The notes under the pieces: generated by a model
What the model was told of the DNA's origin: nothing
The model's database searches: none
What the model saw: the letters and a program-made list of their open reading frames with translations, nothing else
NCBI RefSeq assembly: GCF_000024165.1
Contig: NC_013194.1
Span: 992,001-1,056,000, forward strand
Origin: Accumulibacter phosphatis
GTDB taxonomy: Bacteria > Pseudomonadota > Gammaproteobacteria > Burkholderiales > Rhodocyclaceae
Direction of reading: 5' to 3'
DNA: 64,000 bases
Shown: in pieces, positions 44,663-54,485 of the stretch
How the letters are laid out: each line of letters starts with the position of its first letter
Position numbering within the stretch: the first letter of the stretch is position 1
Translations under genes and position numbers: made by a program

Positions 44663-44818
44663 TCAGCGGGGCTCTTGCCAACGCAGCGGCAAGGCCAGAA
44701 ACCGCTTACCGCGCCTGCCAACCGCGAACTCCACTTGCCCATCTTCCTGTTCCTTGCGCTTGCGCATCGACCCGACTCGCGTGTTCAGCAGAGGCTCCGG
44801 CGTGAACACATCTGCCAT
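44663..44818 (-). CDS. Small uncharacterised basic protein (51 aa)
   Basis: An ATG at 44818 opens a 51-residue frame (MADVFTPEPLLNTRVGSMRK ... WQEPR) that ends 7 bases before the preferred PP2C start. The product is basic and hydrophilic with a RRGKRFLALPLRW core. The codon pattern looks better than the PP2C frame over the same bases. I know no family for it. If real, it would be co-transcribed with the phosphatase. Confidence 0.45.
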   Translation of the reverse strand: MADVFTPEPLLNTRVGSMRKRKEQEDGQVEFAVGRRGKRFLALPLRWQEPR

Positions 44819-45052
44819 TGTGCCAGTCTACCCGCCGCTTCGTGGATTTGGCGTGAATTTTGATCGTCCAACCCGCGGGCAGCGTGCTTGCCAGGTTGGG
44901 CAAGCCGCGGAAACCTGAAGTGAGCCAAAGTGTCGCCGAAACAGCCGGAACACGACGCTTTCGCCGCGGCGGGAAGGCCGACGTGCCGGTCAGGGTGCGC
45001 GGCGCCGAGAAGCGTGCCGGACGGCCCGTTCAACGCCAGGGAGGGATAACCC

Positions 45053-46204
45053 ATGAGCATGCGCAGTCGCCAACCGGTCGAACAGGCCGACTTTCTCGTC
45101 GTCGGTGCGGGCATCGCCGGCGTCTCGGTCGCCTGGCATCTCTCGCCGCACGGTCGCGTCATCGTCCTCGAACGAGAAGCGCAGCCCGGCTATCACTCGA
45201 CCGGACGCTCGGTCGCCGTGTTCGCCGAGAGCTACGGAAGCGCGCAGGTGCGCTTGCTCACCGTCGCCAGCCGTGCCTTCTTCGACGCGCCGCCCCTCGA
45301 CTTTGCCGAGCACCCTCTGCTGACATCGCGTGGCCTCCTCTTCGTCGCCGGCCAAGGACAGGACGACCTGTTGGAGAAGGAATGGCAGGTTCTCGGTGCC
45401 GCCAACGACAGAATCCGGCGCCTCAGCGCGGCGCAAGCGTGCAGGATGGTGCCCGTTCTTCGCCCCGGGAAAGTGATCGGGGCGGTCTACGACCCGACCG
45501 CCGCGGACATCGATGTGAACGCGCTGCACCAGGGGTACCTACGCGGTCTCCGCCGGCAGGGAGGCCGTATCTTCGGCGATGCCGAGGTGACGGCGCTGAC
45601 GCACGCCGACGGATTCTGGCGGGTGAGCGCCGGGGGTCGGGACTACGCCGCGCCGTGCGTGCTCAACGCGGCGGGTGCCTGGGCCGACACGATCGCGCGC
45701 CTGGCGGGCGTTGTGGCACTCGGCCTGCAACCCAGGCGCCGATCGGTGTTCGTCTTTCCGCCGCCGGAAAATCTCGGAACGAGGCACTGGCCCATGACGA
45801 TCGGCATCGCCGAAGACTGGTATTTCAAGCCGGAGGCCGGCATGCTGCTCGGCTCGTCGGCGAACGCCGACCCGGTGGAGCCGCACGACGTGCAGGCCGA
45901 GGAACTGGACATCGCGACCGGCATCCATCGCCTGGAGGAGATGACCACTCTGAGCATCCGTCGCCCGACGCACACCTGGGCAGGTCTGCGTTCGTTCGTC
46001 GCCGACGGTGATCTGGTTGGCGGCGTCGACCCGCGTGCCCGCGGATTCTTCTGGGTAGCCGCGCAGGGCGGCTACGGCATCCAGACAGCGCCGGCGATGG
46101 GCGAAAGCTGTGCCGCTCTGGTGCGTGGGCTGCCGATTCCGCCGCACTTGGCGGCCTTCGGTCTGACGGCTGACATGCTCGCTCCGGCGCGTCTCTGCCG
46201 CTGA
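45053..46204 (+). CDS. FAD-dependent oxidoreductase of the D-amino acid/glycine oxidase type
   Basis: A 383-residue DAO-family flavoprotein. The FAD dinucleotide motif is VVGAGIAGVSVAWHL near residue 17, followed by GYHSTGRS and, near the end, GVDPRARGFFWVAAQGGYGIQTAPAMG. Members oxidise secondary amines or amino acids; the substrate is not clear. GGGAGGGA lies six bases before the ATG. It is a single-gene unit. Confidence 0.88.
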   Translation: MSMRSRQPVEQADFLVVGAGIAGVSVAWHLSPHGRVIVLEREAQPGYHSTGRSVAVFAESYGSAQVRLLTVASRAFFDAPPLDFAEHPLLTSRGLLFVAGQGQDDLLEKEWQVLGAANDRIRRLSAAQACRMVPVLRPGKVIGAVYDPTAADIDVNALHQGYLRGLRRQGGRIFGDAEVTALTHADGFWRVSAGGRDYAAPCVLNAAGAWADTIARLAGVVALGLQPRRRSVFVFPPPENLGTRHWPMTIGIAEDWYFKPEAGMLLGSSANADPVEPHDVQAEELDIATGIHRLEEMTTLSIRRPTHTWAGLRSFVADGDLVGGVDPRARGFFWVAAQGGYGIQTAPAMGESCAALVRGLPIPPHLAAFGLTADMLAPARLCR

Positions 46205-46271
46205 GCAGGCCGGCCGGCGCCAAATGGGGCTCCGGCCCGCGTCCGGGCCGGCTGTCGCCGCGATCCGGCGC

Positions 46272-47084
46272 TCAGGCTTTGGTCATCGCGCGCCCAAAGA
46301 AACCGCCGAGACGGCGCACCAGCCATTTCGGTGCGGCGCGGCTGAGGAGCGTGCTCGCCAGGTTCAGCCCGCCGGGCACGCTGATGACCTCGCCGTTCAG
46401 GCAGGCGTTGTAGCCTTCGATGGCGACGCTGCGGGCATCGCCCACGACGATGCCGGGCAGCTTCAACGCCTGCGACGCCTGCTGCGCGGCGTGCATCATC
46501 GGCGTCGCCGTGATTCCCGGGCACAAGGCCGAAACGGTGACGCCGGTGTCCCTGAGTTCCTCCGCCAAGGACTCGGTCAGTGACAGGACGTAAGCTTTCG
46601 TCGCCGCGTACGTTGCCAGCGATGGCACCGGCTGAAAGGCGGCGATCGAGGCGACGTTGAGGATTCGCCCGTAGCCCCGGGCGAGCATCGGCGGCAGGAA
46701 GTGCGCCAGCATGGCAGTCAGCGCAGAAACGTTGACCTCGATCAGTTGCCGATGGCGATCGGCCGCCATGCTGATGAATTGACCGTGTTCCAGCACGCCG
46801 GCGCAGTTCACCAGCACGTCGATGGCGCGCTTGCCACGCTTCATCTCGCCGGCGAGCTTCGCTGCGCTGCCGCACTGCGCCAGATCAGCGGCCGCCACCG
46901 AGGTCTGAACGCCATGTTGCGCGGACAGCATGTCCGCCAGCGCCTGCAACCTGTCGGCGCGGCGGGCCACCAGGACGAGATTGAAACCGCCCTCGGCAAA
47001 ACAGCGGGCCAATTCCTCGCCGATCCCCGACGATGCGCCGGTGATCAGAGCCGTCCTGTCCTTGCCGATCCGGGAAGCTGTCAT
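46272..47084 (-). CDS. Short-chain dehydrogenase/reductase
   Basis: A 270-residue SDR with NAD(P) motif TGASSGIGEELA, NCAG-type NNAG (VNCAGV) and catalytic Tyr-x3-Lys in YAATKAY. The C-terminal part is of the DltE/acyl-carrier reductase-like class. The aldo/keto reductase gene lies 28 bp upstream on the same strand, so the two may form an operon. The substrate is unknown. Confidence 0.9.
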   Translation of the reverse strand: MTASRIGKDRTALITGASSGIGEELARCFAEGGFNLVLVARRADRLQALADMLSAQHGVQTSVAAADLAQCGSAAKLAGEMKRGKRAIDVLVNCAGVLEHGQFISMAADRHRQLIEVNVSALTAMLAHFLPPMLARGYGRILNVASIAAFQPVPSLATYAATKAYVLSLTESLAEELRDTGVTVSALCPGITATPMMHAAQQASQALKLPGIVVGDARSVAIEGYNACLNGEVISVPGGLNLASTLLSRAAPKWLVRRLGGFFGRAMTKA

Positions 47085-47112
47085 TGGCGTGTACCTGCCA
47101 TCAGCGCGGGCA

Positions 47113-48102
47113 TCAGCGACTCAGCGCCGCCATCATGTTGGCCGGGTAGCGCTCGCCGGCAGCCGCGTTGAACGGAAACTCGAGGTCGAGAGCCGCCAGT
47201 TGCGCGGGCGACAGCCGGACCGCGAGGGCGCCGACATTCTCGTCGAGGTACTTGCGCCGCTTGGTGCCAGGGATGGGCACGATGTCGTCCCCCTGCGCGA
47301 GCACCCAGGCGAGCGCGAGCTGGCCCGGTGTGCAGCCGATATCGTCGGCAAAGGCCTTGACCTTGGCGACGAGGGCAAGGTTCCTGGCGAAGTTTTCCCC
47401 CTGGAAGCGTGGGCTCGACCGCCGATAGTCGTCGGCGGCGAAATCCTCGGGTCGTGTGATCGCGCCGGTGAGGAAGCCTCTGCCGAGCGGGCTGTAGGGA
47501 ACGAAGCCGACGCCAAGCCGACGACAGGCGGCGAGAACGCCGGCCTCCGGGTCACGCGACCATAGCGAATACTCGCTTTGCAGCGCCGTCACCGGGTGCA
47601 CCCGGTGGGCGCGCTCGAGCGTTGCGGCGGAGGCTTCGGACAGCCCGATGTAGCGCACCTTGCCGGCCCGCACAAGATCGGCGAGAGCGCCGACCGTGTC
47701 CTCGATCGGCACGTTCGGATCGACGCGATGCTGGTAGTAGAGGTCGATCGTGTCCACGCCGAGACGCCGCAGACTGCCCTCGATGGCCCGCCGGACATAC
47801 TCGGGGCGGCTGTCGAAGCCGCGTACCGACGCGTCCCGCGGATCGCGCAGGATGCCGAACTTGGTGGCGATGAACACTTCACTGCGCCGGCCCCTGATCA
47901 CGCGCGCGAGGAGTTCCTCGTTGGTATGCGGGCCGTAGATGTCGGACGTGTCGAGGAAGTTGATTCCGAGATCCAGCGCGTGCTGCAGAGTGGCGAGCGA
48001 TTCGGCGTCGTCGCGGCCGGCATAGAAATCGCTCATTCCCATGCAGCCGAGGCCGAGGGCGGATACGTGCGGGCCGTCGCGGCCCAGTTGTCGTGTCTCC
48101 AT
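47113..48102 (-). CDS. Aldo/keto reductase
   Basis: A 329-residue NADPH-dependent reductase: LGLGCMGMSDFYAGR, FLDTSDIYG with the catalytic Tyr, TKFG with the Lys, and IPGTKRRKYLDENVGA for cofactor binding. The ATG at 48102 has CTGGAG upstream. The physiological substrate is unknown. Confidence 0.92.
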   Translation of the reverse strand: METRQLGRDGPHVSALGLGCMGMSDFYAGRDDAESLATLQHALDLGINFLDTSDIYGPHTNEELLARVIRGRRSEVFIATKFGILRDPRDASVRGFDSRPEYVRRAIEGSLRRLGVDTIDLYYQHRVDPNVPIEDTVGALADLVRAGKVRYIGLSEASAATLERAHRVHPVTALQSEYSLWSRDPEAGVLAACRRLGVGFVPYSPLGRGFLTGAITRPEDFAADDYRRSSPRFQGENFARNLALVAKVKAFADDIGCTPGQLALAWVLAQGDDIVPIPGTKRRKYLDENVGALAVRLSPAQLAALDLEFPFNAAAGERYPANMMAALSR

Positions 48103-48196
48103 CTGTATCTCCAGCGAGGCAAAGTCCCAGCTTAGCATCTGGCGCGCTACCCCCGCCAGCGGCGGCGAACCTCGCTCGGCGGCTGGCGGCGACCCG

Positions 48197-49090
48197 TCAG
48201 CCGTCGGGAATGACGCGCCGTACCTGCACCGTCGCCGTCATTCCCAGGAACGCGTTGGCCGCCCCGAACCAGTTGCCGGAAATCGGCGACGCCTGGCTCG
48301 GGTCGCGCGCTACACCGACGCGGATCAGCTGGTTGCCGCCCAGCAGGTTGTTGGTCGGGTCGAAGGTCACCCAGCCGGCGCCGGGCAGATAGGCCTGCAG
48401 CCAGGCATGCGTCGCGCCGGCACCGACCGTGCCGGCGTCGCTGCCACTATCCAGCGCCTGGTCGTAGAGGTAGCCCGAAACGAAGCGGCTCGCCACGCCG
48501 AGACGCCGAATCGCTTCCATCATCAGCAGCGCGAAATCGCGGCAGGTCCCTGTCCCGAGGCTCAGGGTCTGCAGCGGTGTTTGCGTGCCCTCCCGTTCGC
48601 GCTGCGCGTAGCCGAAATGGTCGCGAATGAACTGGTTCATGTTCAACAGCAGATTGCGCGTGCCCGTCGGCCCGTCGGTGCGCATGAACTGGCGTGCCCA
48701 GTGCGTCAACACCCCATCGGGGTCGTCGTGGTGCGGGCGCATGTAGTGCTCCAGGTCGAAACGTTCCTCCACGGAATAGGCAAAAGGAAAGATCAGCGCG
48801 CTCGGCGAGAGCTGCAGTTCCGGGTATTGACTGTGCGCGTGTTCGATCGTGAACGAGCAGACGATCTTCAGTTCGCTGGCCGCGCCCAGCGGCGTCACCA
48901 GCGCCACCGAGTTGGAATGAGGATCCTGGATCATGCGCACGACGGCTTCGGGGCTGACCTGCAGGTCGGTGGCCAGGACCCGCTGGTCGTGGCTGTCGCG
49001 CGGGCGGAACATCACCCGGTGCTCGCCGAACGTTACCGGCGAGCTATATCGGTAGCAGGTGGTGTGAGTGATGTCGTACTGAACGGTCAT
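48197..49090 (-). CDS. Transglutaminase-like protease/peptidase
   Basis: A 297-residue protein with an N-terminal transglutaminase-associated beta domain (YDITHTTCYRYSSPVTFGEH) and a transglutaminase core: Cys in GTGTCRDFALLM, His in GATHAWLQAYLP and Asp in WVTFDPTNN. Such bacterial proteins probably act as peptidases or in peptide crosslinking; the role is not established. No signal peptide is visible, so it is likely cytoplasmic. Confidence 0.87.
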   Translation of the reverse strand: MTVQYDITHTTCYRYSSPVTFGEHRVMFRPRDSHDQRVLATDLQVSPEAVVRMIQDPHSNSVALVTPLGAASELKIVCSFTIEHAHSQYPELQLSPSALIFPFAYSVEERFDLEHYMRPHHDDPDGVLTHWARQFMRTDGPTGTRNLLLNMNQFIRDHFGYAQREREGTQTPLQTLSLGTGTCRDFALLMMEAIRRLGVASRFVSGYLYDQALDSGSDAGTVGAGATHAWLQAYLPGAGWVTFDPTNNLLGGNQLIRVGVARDPSQASPISGNWFGAANAFLGMTATVQVRRVIPDG

Positions 49091-49153
49091 GGGTGTTCAG
49101 GGTCGTGTGAATCGTCTGTGGTGCGCTCGCCTCTGCGTTAAGGCGCCGAAAAG

Positions 49154-49744
49154 TCATGGCCCCAGGAGCGGGCGCGTTACGGTCAGCGCCCCGCGTACCT
49201 CGCCGGCAGCATAGCCGGTAGCGCGATCGAGTGGGTAGTCCTTCGCCAGTGCCGCCTTGAGATCGTCCGCCAGGAGATCGCTCGGCCCGTGGCAGGTCAG
49301 GCAGACCTCGGCGACCGGCAGCGCTTTCATGTAGCGGTAGCTGCGCTTGCCGTCAGTGGCGGTGATGATCTCGCCGACTTCGATCTGCTCGGGTTTCGCG
49401 CCGTTGGCCGCCTTGATGTCGAAATCGGCGAGCTGTCGCGCTTCCCAGGCATCCGGCGTGCCGGTTGCCGGATTGCGCGTTCTCAGGCTGACGCGGCGAA
49501 TGTCCCAACCCGTCTGCTGGCGCATTTCCTGCAGCAGTTGCGGCGCTTTCTCCTTGCAGACGGGGATGGCGCCGACCGGCCCCTGTTCCTTGACCGCCGT
49601 CTGCATCGCCTGGACGACCTTGGGCAGCACCGGCAGCGCCGTCTTGCGGGTTTCGGCGAGCAGGGACGCTGCATCCTGTGCCCAGGCGGGCTGAACGGCA
49701 GCAAGGAGAGAGAGCGAAACGAGAGCGGGTGTGACGAGCTTCAT
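49154..49744 (-). CDS. Exported DUF3365 (Tll0287-like) haem-binding protein
   Basis: A 196-residue periplasmic protein with signal peptide (LVSLSLLAAVQPAWA) and one haem c site CLTCHGP near residue 150. The fold matches the Tll0287-like DUF3365 sensor domain, often with redox or signalling roles. It stands alone. Confidence 0.85.
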   Translation of the reverse strand: MKLVTPALVSLSLLAAVQPAWAQDAASLLAETRKTALPVLPKVVQAMQTAVKEQGPVGAIPVCKEKAPQLLQEMRQQTGWDIRRVSLRTRNPATGTPDAWEARQLADFDIKAANGAKPEQIEVGEIITATDGKRSYRYMKALPVAEVCLTCHGPSDLLADDLKAALAKDYPLDRATGYAAGEVRGALTVTRPLLGP

Positions 49745-49850
49745 GGCAGCTTCCGGTAGCAGTGTATAAGTACATGCTAATTTACCACCTTCGACGCGCT
49801 GCTGTCATCAGCAATCGGCGGCTGCCCGCACGGCGTCGGCAGGCGGCGGT

Positions 49851-50918
49851 TCAGACTCGCCGGTCTGCGCCGCAGTCGCCACCTGCGGCGTCGGCCGCGC
49901 CGCGAAACGCCTCGCGCAGGCGCGCTTCCGGCAGGCGTTTGCCGATCAGTACAATCCGGGAGGTGCGCGTTTCGCCAGGCGCCCACACTTCACCGTAATC
50001 GAAGCCGGCGACGCGCTGGACTCCCTGAAAGATCAGCTTCCGATCTTCATCGGGGATCGCCAGGATGCCCTTGTAGCGCAGCAGCTCGTCGCCCAGTTCG
50101 TCGATCAGCGACTGCACGAAGGTGCCGATCCTGTCGAGATCGACTTCCCCGGCTTCGAGCAGGAACGACGAGATTTCGTCATCGTGCACGGCCGCTCGGC
50201 GCGACCAGCGCACGCCAGCCGGCGCGGTCACCGGCACGAAGCGGGCAGGGGAAGGGCTGCCGGAATCGGCGGCGAGCAGCGAGGAATCGAGATTGAAGCC
50301 GCCGATACCGAGCAATGAACCGGGCTCGGCGCGACCCTGTTGCAGTGACTGCTGCGGTGCACGCGGGTTGATGCCGTGCAGGCGCTCCGACAGCTCGACA
50401 ATCGCGGCCGGATCGACGAGATCACACTTGGCGAGCAGCAGTCGGTCGGCGAAACCGACCTGACGCTGGACGACGGGATGTTGATCGAGCTGCTGGCCGG
50501 CGTGCAGTGCATCGACGACGACGACGATGCCGTCGAGCATGAAGTCGTCGCGCAACTCGGGCGCGGCAAAGAAGGTCTGGGCGACGGCGCCGGGGTCGGC
50601 CAGCCCGGTCGTCTCGATGAGGATCCAGTCGAAAGACAGTCTGCCCGAGGCGCGTTGCGCGGCCAGATCCTGCAGGCCACGTACCAGATCGGCGTTGACC
50701 GTGCAGCACACGCAACCGTTGGTCAGCTCGATGATGCCGCCCTGGTTGCGCGAAATGAGCTGGCTGTCGATATTGACGGCGCCGAACTCGTTTTCGACGA
50801 CGGCGAAGTGCAGGCCGCCAGCGTGATTGAGCAGTTCGTTGAGAACCGTCGTCTTGCCGGCGCCGAGAAAGCCGGAGAGCAGGGTGACGGGGAGTGGTGC
50901 GGCGAGGGTCTGGTTCAT
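49851..50918 (-). CDS. yjiA: COG0523/CobW-family GTPase (YjiA-like)
   Basis: A 355-residue G3E-family GTPase. Walker A is GFLGAGKTT and the metal-binding GCVCCT motif is near residue 68, with the ENEFG switch before it. The C-terminal CobW domain follows. In E. coli yjiA follows btsT (yjiY) and yjiX; the same gene order here (cstA-yjiX-yjiA) supports the assignment. Its precise role in zinc or other metal handling is unclear. Confidence 0.87.
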   Translation of the reverse strand: MNQTLAAPLPVTLLSGFLGAGKTTVLNELLNHAGGLHFAVVENEFGAVNIDSQLISRNQGGIIELTNGCVCCTVNADLVRGLQDLAAQRASGRLSFDWILIETTGLADPGAVAQTFFAAPELRDDFMLDGIVVVVDALHAGQQLDQHPVVQRQVGFADRLLLAKCDLVDPAAIVELSERLHGINPRAPQQSLQQGRAEPGSLLGIGGFNLDSSLLAADSGSPSPARFVPVTAPAGVRWSRRAAVHDDEISSFLLEAGEVDLDRIGTFVQSLIDELGDELLRYKGILAIPDEDRKLIFQGVQRVAGFDYGEVWAPGETRTSRIVLIGKRLPEARLREAFRGAADAAGGDCGADRRV

Positions 50919-51007
50919 GAGCGTTCGATACCCAGGAAAAGAGCGAAGACGAGGCGACGGCGGGCACCTCGTCTTCGTTGCACAAGCGTGCGGGCTTTAC
51001 GTCCGGA

Positions 51008-51205
51008 TCAACAACAGCCGCCGGAACGGCCGGAGCCGTACCTTGCTTCCTGGCGATTCCGGAAGAACTCGGTTTCGCTCATCACCGGCAGCTCGGGATG
51101 TGTCGCCCGCATGTGGGCGACGTAGGTGTCGTAGTCGGGCAGACCGACCATCAATCTGGCGGCCTGCCCGAGATACTTGCCGAATTTCGCGAGGTCGTTG
51201 AACAA
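51008..51205 (-). CDS. yjiX: YbdD/YjiX family small protein
   Basis: A 65-residue protein with the family core GLPDYDTYVAHMRATHPELP and MSETEFFRNRQEARYG. Such proteins always accompany CstA/BtsT transporters and are thought to be needed for transport. It starts 5 bp after the transporter stop. The GSGRSGGCC tail is rich in Cys. Confidence 0.92.
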   Translation of the reverse strand: MFNDLAKFGKYLGQAARLMVGLPDYDTYVAHMRATHPELPVMSETEFFRNRQEARYGSGRSGGCC

Positions 51206-51210
51206 GGATG

Positions 51211-53274
51211 TCAGGCCCTGGCGGTGGGGATGGCCTCGTACGGCATCTCGCGACTCGTGATCCTGTCTTCACGCCAGGCTTTCAGGCAGGCAATGATCGT
51301 GTAGAAAAGCATGCTGACCACGACGAAGATGAAGAAGGTGGCGAGCACGGCGTCCAGATGGTTGTTGAAGACGATCTGCTGCATCTGCTCGACGCTCTTT
51401 GCCGGCGCGAGAATCTCGCCCCTGTCGAGTGCGGCCTGGAACTTGTCGGCGAGCGCCAGAAAACCGATCTTCGGATTGGCGTGGAAGACCTTCTGCCAAC
51501 CGGCCGTCAGCGTGCACACCAGCAGCCAGGACGCCGGCACGATCGTCACCCAGGCATACTTCTGCCGCTTCATCTTGAACAGGACCACCGTGCACAGCAT
51601 CAACGCCACGCCAGCCAGCATCTGGTTGGAAATGCCGAACAGCGGCCACAGGCTGTTGATGCCGCCGAGCGGATCGACGACGCCCTGGTAGAGGATGTAG
51701 CCCCAGGCGGCGACGCACAGACCGGTAGCCGTCAGGTTGGCCGGCCAGGAGTTGGTCTGCCGGAAGGATGGGACGAAGGTGCCCAGCAGATCCTGCAGCA
51801 TGAAGCGTCCGGCACGCGTCCCGGCGTCGCAGGCGGTGAGGATGAACAGCGCTTCGAAGAGGATCGCGAAGTGGTACCAGAAGGCCATCATCGTCTGCCC
51901 GCCGAAGACCTGCGAAAAGATCTGGGCCATTCCCACGGCCAGTGTCGGCGCGCCGCCGGCGCGCGAGAGGATGCTGTTCTCGCCGACGTCTTTGGCGGTC
52001 TGCGTCAGCACTTCCGGGGTGATCACGAAGCCCCACTGCGAAATCACCTGGGCAGCGCCTTCGACGGTCTTGCCGATGATCGCGGGTGGGCTGTTCATCG
52101 CGAAGTAGACGCCCGGATCGATCACCGAAGCGGCGACGATCGCCATGATCGCCACGAAGGACTCCATCAGCATGCCGCCGTAACCGATCATGCGCGCATT
52201 CTTCTCGTTGTCGAGCAGCTTCGGTGTCGTTCCCGACGAGATCAGCGCATGGAAGCCCGAAACCGCACCACAGGCGATGGTGATGAAGATGAATGGGAAC
52301 AGACTTCCCGACCACGCCGGACCGGTGCCATCGATGAACTGGGTGACGGCCGGCATGCGCAGGTTCGGTGCCACATAAACCATGCACAGCGCCAGGCCGA
52401 CGATAGTGCCGATCTTCAGGAAGGTCGACAGGTAGTCGCGCGGCGCCAGCAGCAGCCACACCGGCAGCACCGAAGCGACGAAGCCGTAGACGATCAGCAT
52501 CCAGGTCAGCTGCTTGCCGTTGAAGGTGAACAGCGGTGCCCAGGTGGCGCTCTCCGCGACCTGACCGCCGACGACGATCGCCGCGATCAACAGCACGAAG
52601 CCGACGATCGAGATTTCGCCAACGCGTCCGGGGCGGATGAAGCGGTTATAGACCCCCATGAACATGGCGATCGGGATTGTCGCGGCGACGGTGAAGGTTC
52701 CCCACGGGCTTTCGGCCAGCGCCTTGACGACGATCAACGCCAGGACGGCGAGGATGATCACCATGATCATGAAGGTTCCGAACAGCGCGATGATTCCCGG
52801 GACGAAACCGAGTTCGGACTTGACGAGGTCGCCAAGCGAACGTCCGTCACGACGCGTCGAGACGAACAGCACCATGAAGTCCTGCACGGCGCCGGCGAGG
52901 ACGACGCCGACGATGATCCACAACGTTCCCGGCAGGTAACCCATCTGCGCGGCCAGCACCGGGCCGACCAGTGGACCGGCGCCGGCGATCGCCGCGAAGT
53001 GGTGACCGAAGAGGATGTACTTGTTGGTCGGTACGTAGTCGAGGCCGTCGTTGTGGCGGACGGCCGGCGTCGCGCGCGTCGAGTCGAGTTGCATCACCTT
53101 GTCGGCGATGAACAGGCTGTAGTAGCGATAGGCGACGAGATAAATCGAAACTGCAGCAGTGACTATCCACAAGGCGTTGATGGTTTCGCCCCGCGATAGC
53201 GCCACGGTGCCGAGGGAGAATACCCCGACTGCCGTCAAGAGCCACCAGATGGCATGTTTGGAAACGATGTTCAC
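51211..53274 (-). CDS. cstA: CstA/BtsT-type pyruvate or peptide transporter
   Basis: A 687-residue membrane protein with about 16 membrane segments and the CstA signature YVPTNKYILFGHHFAAIAGAG near residue 80, plus FHALISSGTTPKLL. E. coli BtsT (YjiY) imports pyruvate and CstA is induced by carbon starvation. The GTG at 53274 is chosen because AGGAGG lies about five bases upstream; an upstream in-frame ATG at 53301 has no such support. It heads cstA-yjiX-yjiA on the minus strand. A matching BtsS/BtsR system lies at 61979-64000. Confidence 0.92.
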   Translation of the reverse strand: MNIVSKHAIWWLLTAVGVFSLGTVALSRGETINALWIVTAAVSIYLVAYRYYSLFIADKVMQLDSTRATPAVRHNDGLDYVPTNKYILFGHHFAAIAGAGPLVGPVLAAQMGYLPGTLWIIVGVVLAGAVQDFMVLFVSTRRDGRSLGDLVKSELGFVPGIIALFGTFMIMVIILAVLALIVVKALAESPWGTFTVAATIPIAMFMGVYNRFIRPGRVGEISIVGFVLLIAAIVVGGQVAESATWAPLFTFNGKQLTWMLIVYGFVASVLPVWLLLAPRDYLSTFLKIGTIVGLALCMVYVAPNLRMPAVTQFIDGTGPAWSGSLFPFIFITIACGAVSGFHALISSGTTPKLLDNEKNARMIGYGGMLMESFVAIMAIVAASVIDPGVYFAMNSPPAIIGKTVEGAAQVISQWGFVITPEVLTQTAKDVGENSILSRAGGAPTLAVGMAQIFSQVFGGQTMMAFWYHFAILFEALFILTACDAGTRAGRFMLQDLLGTFVPSFRQTNSWPANLTATGLCVAAWGYILYQGVVDPLGGINSLWPLFGISNQMLAGVALMLCTVVLFKMKRQKYAWVTIVPASWLLVCTLTAGWQKVFHANPKIGFLALADKFQAALDRGEILAPAKSVEQMQQIVFNNHLDAVLATFFIFVVVSMLFYTIIACLKAWREDRITSREMPYEAIPTARA

Positions 53275-53713
53275 GACCCCTCCTGAGGTGAGTTGCGTCA
53301 TGGCGGCCTGTCGCGGCTTCTCGCGAAGTCGCCGGGCCGTCTCGGAAAACCGGTCGTCGAGGCCTCAACAATGGCCCATCGACCAGGCACCGGCAGGAGG
53401 TGAGACCTTGGCATGGTGACTCCTGACGTGGTGCGCCACGCAATCTAGATCCGATCAAGGCCGCATGGCGTGCTATCTGGCGAGCGGTTGGCACGCGGAT
53501 TGAGCGGTGTCCTGGACGCTGCGAATGGCGGCAGAGATGAGATGGCTCTAGCGCTGCCACGCGTTTGCCTTCGGGCAGCCTGTGGTCAAGTACCTCGCGG
53601 CTCGCGCCTACGTGAGCACGGTCCACCACAGAAGCCATGTTTCACCCGACGCGGATTTACGACCGTCACAAGATCAAGCTGGAGACCAGCCCGACGTTTA
53701 AGGTTGAGTACGA
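53275..53713. other. Intergenic region between cstA and qatD
   Basis: About 440 bp that must contain the cstA promoter. I found no gene, repeat or clear promoter box. This is the left boundary of the defence segment 53714-60590. Confidence 0.4.
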
Positions 53714-54472
53714 TTAACCCTCTTCGACGATCAGCCGCCGCAAGTTCTCTCGGATTGTCGCGGCCACGGTTATGGCCGGTTGACTGTACAGGCGTCCCAA
53801 GGCCTCCACTACGAAAGCCACATCGGCAGGCCTGGAAGCACGTTCCATGGTCTTGGTGAACGGACCATCCGTCTCGGTCAACATCCTGTCGAGTGGGATA
53901 ACGCTGACCATCGAATTGTGACGCTCGTTGTCCAGCATGGCTGCGTTGATAGAAAAGTAGCATCCCATTTCGACGGCGCGCTTGGCTTCTGCTTTGGTTC
54001 CGGTGAACCAATGCAGCACGATCTTCCCTTTTTCAGGAGGTAAGAATTCTTCCACGTGGTTCAGCACAGCTGTAGCCGCCCGGATACTGTGTACTGTGAT
54101 CACCTTGCCACCGGCCTTGGCGCAGCTCCGCAGGACATGTTCGAACACCGCTTTCTGCAAATCGAAGGATTTGTAGAAGCGAGGGCCGGCGTCTAAGCCC
54201 ACTTCGCCGATGTATCGCGTCTCTGCGAGGTACTCATCCCAAACCGCCAGCTCGCTTGCGCGCTCGCCCACGAGCTGGGGATGCAGACCAAGCGCAGCAC
54301 GTACATGACGCGTGGCTTGCGCAAGTTCATTGTTGCGCGGCCATGCTTTCGGTGTCGTTGTCACGGTGAGGGTGAAGACGCCAGCGGCGTCCGCCTCCAG
54401 AACTGCCGCGGGATGATCTGGATAGAGGTCAAGGTGGCAGTGAAAATCGACCAGTCCAGCTGATGCGATCAT
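53714..54472 (-). CDS. qatD: Qat anti-phage system TatD-family nuclease QatD
   Basis: A 252-residue TatD-like metal-dependent nuclease: DFHCHLD at residue 9, GEVGLD, TVHS, LHWFTG and TETDGP supply the metal ligands. As the last gene of qatA-B-C-D it is needed for phage defence in the system reported from E. coli. It is 13 bp after qatC. Confidence 0.9.
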   Translation of the reverse strand: MIASAGLVDFHCHLDLYPDHPAAVLEADAAGVFTLTVTTTPKAWPRNNELAQATRHVRAALGLHPQLVGERASELAVWDEYLAETRYIGEVGLDAGPRFYKSFDLQKAVFEHVLRSCAKAGGKVITVHSIRAATAVLNHVEEFLPPEKGKIVLHWFTGTKAEAKRAVEMGCYFSINAAMLDNERHNSMVSVIPLDRMLTETDGPFTKTMERASRPADVAFVVEALGRLYSQPAITVAATIRENLRRLIVEEG

Positions 54473-54485
54473 AATAACTTTACCA

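Noticed and set aside
51208..53199. A 663-codon frame antisense to cstA
   Set aside because: It mirrors the strong GC3 bias of cstA, is rich in Arg, His and Asp, and has no domain. cstA is clearly the gene.
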